This document shows positions 59,482-64,000 of a DNA stretch of 64,000 nucleotides, piece by piece (the first letter of the stretch is position 1; each line of letters begins with the position of its first letter). The notes under the pieces were generated by a model that did no database searches, was not told the origin of the DNA, and saw nothing but the letters and a program-made list of their open reading frames with translations. Position numbers and translations under genes: made by a program. This stretch comes from GCA-001735895 sp964651385 (lineage in GTDB: Bacteria; Pseudomonadota; Gammaproteobacteria; GCA-001735895), in the NCBI GenBank assembly GCA_964651385.1, contig CAZYYM010000001.1:62001-126000 (forward strand), written 5' to 3'.

Positions 59482-61434
59482 TTATTCCAGGGTAGCGGAA
59501 AACATCACTTGTGTTTTACTTAAAATTTTCGCAAAAGGAATGTGCTCAACGCTGCCAAATAGCGGATGTTGGGTAAGTTTGTTTTGGCTTAGCCGGGGTG
59601 ATGTGATGCCGCATAGAAAACGCGTGAGTATGTAGGCGTTGGCTAAAATCGTTGTACGTTCCGAGGTCAGTTTTTCTACCTGCCGCCAATAGCTATTTTC
59701 AACATCTTCCACTGGTCGAGTCGCCCAGTGTGGCGAAAGTTTGCTGTTATTCTGATTACAACCGCTACAGTGCCCACAGTCCTGTAAGCGTTGTTCGCCG
59801 AAATGGGCGGCGAGTGCATTGGTCTGGCAGCCACCAAGTGCGACCAGCTCAAGTACCTGTTGCAGACGTTTTATTTCTGCCTGTTCACGTTTCTGAAAAC
59901 GCTGATGTAATTCGGCTGCCAGGGATACGATGGATTGCGGGTGCCGCAGGATGCGATAGGACTGACGCACGCCGGCGACTTTTAGTTCCAGTAATTGCTG
60001 TTGCGCCAGCCAGTCGAGGGCGGCGAGAATCCGTTCGCGGCTGGCGCCAAGGTCTGTGGCAGCTTGCGCAGGGTCGAGTTTGAACCAGGTTCTCCCCTTC
60101 ACCGCCCGTCGAAATAATGCGCCAAGAAATTCCTTTCTCTCTCCTTCGAAACGATCAAGAATTTGACTGGAACTTTGCAGTGGTTTGAAACTGTAGTCGG
60201 TATAGAAGGGTGTGCCACCCAGCAAATAACCATCTAGTTCAAGATAAGTGAGCAAGGTGCGTAACACCAGAGTTCGAATATCATGCTCAAAGGAAAGGGC
60301 GTAAAGGCTTACTTCCAGGTTATGTCCAACCGGATACTGCGCGAAAAGCCCTTCGATCAATTGTAAAATTGACGACTCATCAGGGGTGTCACCATAGATG
60401 AAATTTTCCAGAACATTAAGGTCATCGACGCAAGCGAGCATATGGCAAATGGAGGTTTTTCCGTCGCGTCCCGCACGGCCAATCTCCTGTGAATAATTTT
60501 CCAGGCTTTTGGGCAGGTTGTAGTGGTAAACGGCTCGAATGTTAGCCTTATCGACACCCATACCAAAGGCAATAGTCGCTACTACAATGGCGTGTTCAGA
60601 GGACATAAACCATTCCTGAACTTCATTGCGCAACTCCGTTTTTAGCCCGGCATGATAGGCCCGGGCGGGTAAACCGGCATCTGCTAACTGACTCGCTACC
60701 TGCTCGGCGGTTTTTTGCTGGGTGACATAAACAATGACGGTAGCGGGTGGTTGTGTCTGGATCTGTTTGAGTAAAATTTGATCGCGTGTTTCCGTATTCA
60801 CCACCTGGGTGACGATGTTGAGATTGGCTCGGTAAAAGCCGGTACGCACCGCGCAGTCTGCCGAAATATCGAACTGACGGCAGATATCATCCAGCACCGG
60901 TGGGGTTGCGGTAGCCGTCAACGCAAGAATACGTTCAGCTTTGAATTCTCGCGCAAAGCCCGCCAGTTTGAGGTAATCGGGGCGAAAGTTATGCCCCCAT
61001 TCTGAAATGCAATGGGCTTCATCCACCGCAAATAATGAAATATCGATAGGTTTCAGGCTTTCGCGGAAACGTTCATTATTGAAGCGCTCGGGAGCCACAT
61101 ACAGTAGACGCAGCGAACCATTTTTAAGCTGGCCCATCACGTCGCGGTATTCATCGGCGCTGAGGCTGGAATCGAGTCGTCGGGCGTTAATGCCACGCAA
61201 AGCAAGGGCGTCGATCTGATCTTTCATCAGCGCAATCAATGGCGACACTACCAGTGTTACACCGGGTAATAACAGGGCAGAGAGCTGGTAACACAGAGAT
61301 TTGCCACCTCCGGTGGGGAATACCGCAGCGCTAGAATTGCCTTGCAACAGGTGCCGAATGACCTGTTCCTGTCCGGGGTGGAATTCGCCGTATCCGAAAT
61401 ATTGTCGCAGCTGCTGACGTAAGCTATCCGTCAA
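59482..61434 (-). CDS. recQ: RecQ-family ATP-dependent DNA helicase
   Basis: This 650-residue superfamily 2 helicase has motif I FPTGGGKSLCYQ (residues 39-50), motif II DEAHCISEWGH near residue 138, and SPLIALMKDQI. Motif V/VI regions include GMGVDKANIRAVYHYNLPKSLENYSQEIGRAGRDGK. The RQC region carries a four-cysteine zinc site (GGCQ and DCGHCSGC). The C-terminal tail (ILTRFLCGITSPRLSQNKL) replaces the usual HRDC pattern; I do not see a clear HRDC domain. Divergent from the SNF2 gene with an 82-bp shared upstream region. Confidence 0.93.
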   Translation of the reverse strand: MTDSLRQQLRQYFGYGEFHPGQEQVIRHLLQGNSSAAVFPTGGGKSLCYQLSALLLPGVTLVVSPLIALMKDQIDALALRGINARRLDSSLSADEYRDVMGQLKNGSLRLLYVAPERFNNERFRESLKPIDISLFAVDEAHCISEWGHNFRPDYLKLAGFAREFKAERILALTATATPPVLDDICRQFDISADCAVRTGFYRANLNIVTQVVNTETRDQILLKQIQTQPPATVIVYVTQQKTAEQVASQLADAGLPARAYHAGLKTELRNEVQEWFMSSEHAIVVATIAFGMGVDKANIRAVYHYNLPKSLENYSQEIGRAGRDGKTSICHMLACVDDLNVLENFIYGDTPDESSILQLIEGLFAQYPVGHNLEVSLYALSFEHDIRTLVLRTLLTYLELDGYLLGGTPFYTDYSFKPLQSSSQILDRFEGERKEFLGALFRRAVKGRTWFKLDPAQAATDLGASRERILAALDWLAQQQLLELKVAGVRQSYRILRHPQSIVSLAAELHQRFQKREQAEIKRLQQVLELVALGGCQTNALAAHFGEQRLQDCGHCSGCNQNNSKLSPHWATRPVEDVENSYWRQVEKLTSERTTILANAYILTRFLCGITSPRLSQNKLTQHPLFGSVEHIPFAKILSKTQVMFSATLE

Positions 61435-61516
61435 GTTTGACTCCTTTCATTTTGCCAGTCTGGAAGTATAATTCCGTTGAAAAATTTAATCATATTATTA
61501 CGGAACATACCCTCAA

Positions 61517-64000
61517 ATGAGTCAATCTTTGACTGAACAGGATCCCTTTATTTTCGATATTGAACAACTTTATGCGGTTGCCCCGGAACATATTATCCGC
61601 CAGGGGCTGGCCCATTTTCAACATAATAGTGTGACCGAACTGGGCTGCGAAGGAGACCGGCTGCAAGGCTATGTAGAGGACAGGGAATCAGGTGAAATCC
61701 TGACAACAGGGCTTGATTATGATGGAGATGGAAACCTCGATATCAGCTGTGACTGTTCGAAAGAATCGTCATTTTGCCGCCATGCGATCGCGCTGCTATA
61801 CGCCTACGCCAATGACAAGGAAGGCAATGATGAGCTTTGCGGTGCTGTCGATAATGCGATTGAAGAAAGGGTCAAGCGCGGACGTGCCGAAGTTGAAGTG
61901 AAAAAGCAGGGTGGTAAGCCGGGTTTTGGTCTTTGGAGCGCACGTTCGATCAGTGTGGCGAGCCACTTTTCCGGCAGTTACCGGGTGCATATTCGTTCAC
62001 TCACACAGAGGGCCAATTACTGTAGCTGCCCGGATTTTACCGGTAATCAGCTCGGAACCTGCAAACATATTGAAGCGACACTGCAAAAAATCAGCAAACA
62101 ACGTAATTATGCCCGGCTCAAACGAGAGGGCATCAGCTACCCTTATATTTTTCTCAATTGGGGTGTGCAGAACGCGCCGCAGATTGCGTTGCATCGCTGT
62201 GCAGAAAGTCATACCGGTTTAGATTCAATCCTTCAGGAGTACTTCGATGATCAGGGGTTGTTCAGCGGTCGGCTGCCGGATGATTTTTTCCGGCTGGCCG
62301 AGCAACTGGAAAATCGTGAAGATATAGACCTGGGGCAAGATGCGCTGGATTTTGCCAAAAGAAAAGCTGCCGATGCGGTGCATGCGGCACGCGCCCGCAC
62401 CATCAGGGAAGAAATCATTAAATCCGCTGGACGGCTGCCGGGCATCAAGGCCAAGCTTTATCCGTATCAGGTCGAAGGCGTTGCCTTCCTGGCCGCCAAT
62501 GGGCGCGCCTTGCTGGCGGATGACATGGGGCTAGGCAAAACCCTGCAAGCCATAGCCGCTGCCAGCTGGTTGCATCAACATGCCCACGTCGAGCGCGTAT
62601 TGATCGTTTGCCCGGCGTCTTTAAAACACCAGTGGGCCAGGGAAATCAAACGGTTTAGCGGACTGGAGGTGGAAATTATTCAGGGCAATGCGGCAGCCCG
62701 AGGTGTATTGTACCGGCGTACCTGCGTGTTCACTATCATCAACTATGAGCTGGTATTACGCGATCTTTCGGTGATCAATGAACAGTTCAGCCCCGATCTG
62801 CTGATTCTGGATGAGGCGCAGCGCATCAAAAACTGGCGTACGCAGATTGCAACGGCGATTAAACTGATCCCCTCGCGTTATGCCTTTGTGCTTTCCGGCA
62901 CGCCGCTGGAAAACCGCCTGGAAGATCTCTACAGCCTGATGCAGGTCGTCGATCCCCGTGTGCTGGGACCTTTGTGGCGATACCTGATTGATTTTCATAT
63001 TACCGACGAAAAAGGCAAGGTGCAGGGTTATCGCAATCTATCTGAATTACGTATGCGCCTGGCGCCAGTGATGTTACGGCGGGATCGACGCCTGGTGGCG
63101 GATCAACTGCCGGCAAGAATCCAGCAGCAAATCGACTTGCCACTCACTGATAAACAGCGCGAATTACATGATGCCGCGATGTCAGCCGCCGGATCGTTAG
63201 CGCAGATCAGCAAAAAACGTCCCCTCACACCCGGCGAGCAACATCGTATGATGGCGGCACTGCAACAGGCGCGCATGGCCTGCGATGCGGCCGGTCTGGT
63301 GGATAAGGAAACGCCGGGTGCGCCCAAGCTGGATGAGCTGGATAGATTGCTCGACGAACTGTGCGTGCAAGGTGGGCGTAAAGCGGTGGTATTTTCGCAG
63401 TGGACACAGATGACCGAAATGGTCGAGCGGCGTATCAACAAACTTGGGCTGGGCTGTGTCCGCCTGCATGGCGGCGTGCCGACCAGCAAACGCGGAGAAT
63501 TGATGGACCGCTTTCGCGATAATGATTCAATCCAGGTTTTTATCTCTACCGATGCGGGTGGCGTTGGTCTTAATCTGCAAAGTGCTTCGGTACTGATTAA
63601 TCTCGATATTCCATGGAACCCGGCAGTGCTGGAACAGCGCATCGCACGCATCCACCGGCTGGGTCAACGAGAAAACGTACAGGTGATATTGCTGGTGACG
63701 CCTGAAGGCTACGAAGGTCGGGTGATGGAACTGGTGCAGAATAAACAGAATCTGTTTGATAATGTGATCGACCCGGATGCCAGTGAGGACGTGGTCGGTG
63801 TATCGCCCAAATTGCTGGAAAAACTGCTGCAAGACCTGACGGTTAGAGAGCAAGCCGGAGCCGCGAGTGCTAATACCGAAACGGATTTGGAAGGCGCACA
63901 AAATGCTGCCGCGGATCTGGCCGATAATGCTATCCAACCCAGCATGGAGAAGCGCGATACAGAAGCCGAAATTACCCGCTGCATCGAAACACTGCAGCAT
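61517..64000 (+). CDS. SNF2-family helicase with two SWIM zinc fingers (cut by window end)
   Basis: At least 828 residues are present before the window edge. Two SWIM-type zinc motifs (CxC...CxH) occur: C78-D-C80 to C87-R-H89, and C169-S-C171 to C182-K-H184. SNF2 ATPase motifs follow: DDMGLGKT at residues 335-342, LILDEAQRIKNW near 430, and SGTPLENR. The second lobe has FSQWTQMTEMVERRI, STDAGGVGLNLQ and ARIHRLGQ. Such proteins remodel DNA-protein complexes, act in repair, or occur in some defence systems. The ATG at 61517 has no strong Shine-Dalgarno sequence. It is divergent from recQ. By eye, this end of the window is more G+C-rich than the rest. Confidence 0.93.
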   Translation, partial: MSQSLTEQDPFIFDIEQLYAVAPEHIIRQGLAHFQHNSVTELGCEGDRLQGYVEDRESGEILTTGLDYDGDGNLDISCDCSKESSFCRHAIALLYAYANDKEGNDELCGAVDNAIEERVKRGRAEVEVKKQGGKPGFGLWSARSISVASHFSGSYRVHIRSLTQRANYCSCPDFTGNQLGTCKHIEATLQKISKQRNYARLKREGISYPYIFLNWGVQNAPQIALHRCAESHTGLDSILQEYFDDQGLFSGRLPDDFFRLAEQLENREDIDLGQDALDFAKRKAADAVHAARARTIREEIIKSAGRLPGIKAKLYPYQVEGVAFLAANGRALLADDMGLGKTLQAIAAASWLHQHAHVERVLIVCPASLKHQWAREIKRFSGLEVEIIQGNAAARGVLYRRTCVFTIINYELVLRDLSVINEQFSPDLLILDEAQRIKNWRTQIATAIKLIPSRYAFVLSGTPLENRLEDLYSLMQVVDPRVLGPLWRYLIDFHITDEKGKVQGYRNLSELRMRLAPVMLRRDRRLVADQLPARIQQQIDLPLTDKQRELHDAAMSAAGSLAQISKKRPLTPGEQHRMMAALQQARMACDAAGLVDKETPGAPKLDELDRLLDELCVQGGRKAVVFSQWTQMTEMVERRINKLGLGCVRLHGGVPTSKRGELMDRFRDNDSIQVFISTDAGGVGLNLQSASVLINLDIPWNPAVLEQRIARIHRLGQRENVQVILLVTPEGYEGRVMELVQNKQNLFDNVIDPDASEDVVGVSPKLLEKLLQDLTVREQAGAASANTETDLEGAQNAAADLADNAIQPSMEKRDTEAEITRCIETLQH

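Noticed and set aside
1..64000. CRISPR array, tRNA/rRNA genes, prophage or complete insertion sequence
   Set aside because: No regularly spaced repeats, no cloverleaf-type or rRNA sequence, no integrase, transposase or phage structural gene was seen on inspection.

Overview
The window is a gene-dense stretch of a gammaproteobacterial chromosome. Codon use and base composition look moderate (about mid-40s percent G+C by eye, not computed). Gene order supports the placement: ffh with ypjD and corB, dapA-bamC, pmbA next to darP, hda next to a DUF2066 gene and purMN, and radA, xseB-ispA-dxs and aroC in gammaproteobacterial form. FolE2, a single-chain glycine decarboxylase, a bufferin cluster and c/b-type cytochromes point to a free-living, non-enteric, probably aquatic species. 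I see no rRNA, tRNA, CRISPR array, prophage or intact insertion sequence.

Region by region. 1-9.3 kb: ffh (cut by the window edge), an acyltransferase and an MBL hydrolase, then the rightward run ypjD-corB-radA-xseB-ispA-dxs and a cold-shock gene. 9.7-16.4 kb: folE2, then a leftward block with a WalJ-like MBL hydrolase, bamC, dapA, a PerM/AI-2E permease and a LysR regulator. 16.8-25.4 kb: a DUF4124 protein, proS with an overlapping lytic transglycosylase gene, a lone GspE/PilB-type ATPase beside a possibly broken gene, a TlpA-like thioredoxin, a LysM lipoprotein with a strong terminator, arsC-wrbA-DUF2069, and hda. 25.4-32.5 kb: DUF2066, purMN, DUF3108, a DsrE-like protein, pmbA, darP, aroC. 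32.6-35.2 kb: an aspartic protease and a complete bufferin operon (bufA, bufB, bufC) with an ECF-type promoter and an internal terminator. 35.2-41.7 kb: a FecR-SPOR protein, a LysR regulator, gcvP and sdaA, a glycine/serine catabolic pair. 42.3-46.1 kb: an electron-transfer and signalling operon (cytochrome b561-like protein, a small ORF, diheme cytochrome c, PepSY protein, OmpR-type regulator, histidine kinase) with a PmrA/QseB-type direct repeat upstream and a MITE-like element between regulator and kinase. 46.2-58.1 kb: sbcB, a tiny secreted-peptide ORF, a class III aminotransferase, three poorly characterised genes, a cupin, DUF1028-argE and rimB-rimK-astE-like. 58.1-64 kb: vapBC with a recognisable autoregulated promoter, gene remnants, and divergent recQ and SNF2/SWIM helicase genes; this end has an accessory character.

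Functional themes. Envelope and precursor metabolism: BamC, DapA, Dxs, IspA, lytic transglycosylase, M15-like peptidase. Translation and ribosome assembly or modification: Ffh, ProS, DarP, RimK. DNA repair and replication control: RadA, XseB, SbcB, Hda, RecQ, SNF2 helicase. Metal and redox stress: ArsC, WrbA, TlpA-like protein and the copper-binding bufferin. The features most worth follow-up are the bufferin operon architecture, the cytochrome/PepSY/two-component operon with its candidate autoregulatory box and inserted element, two very small ORFs, and perfect long hairpins inside two coding sequences.
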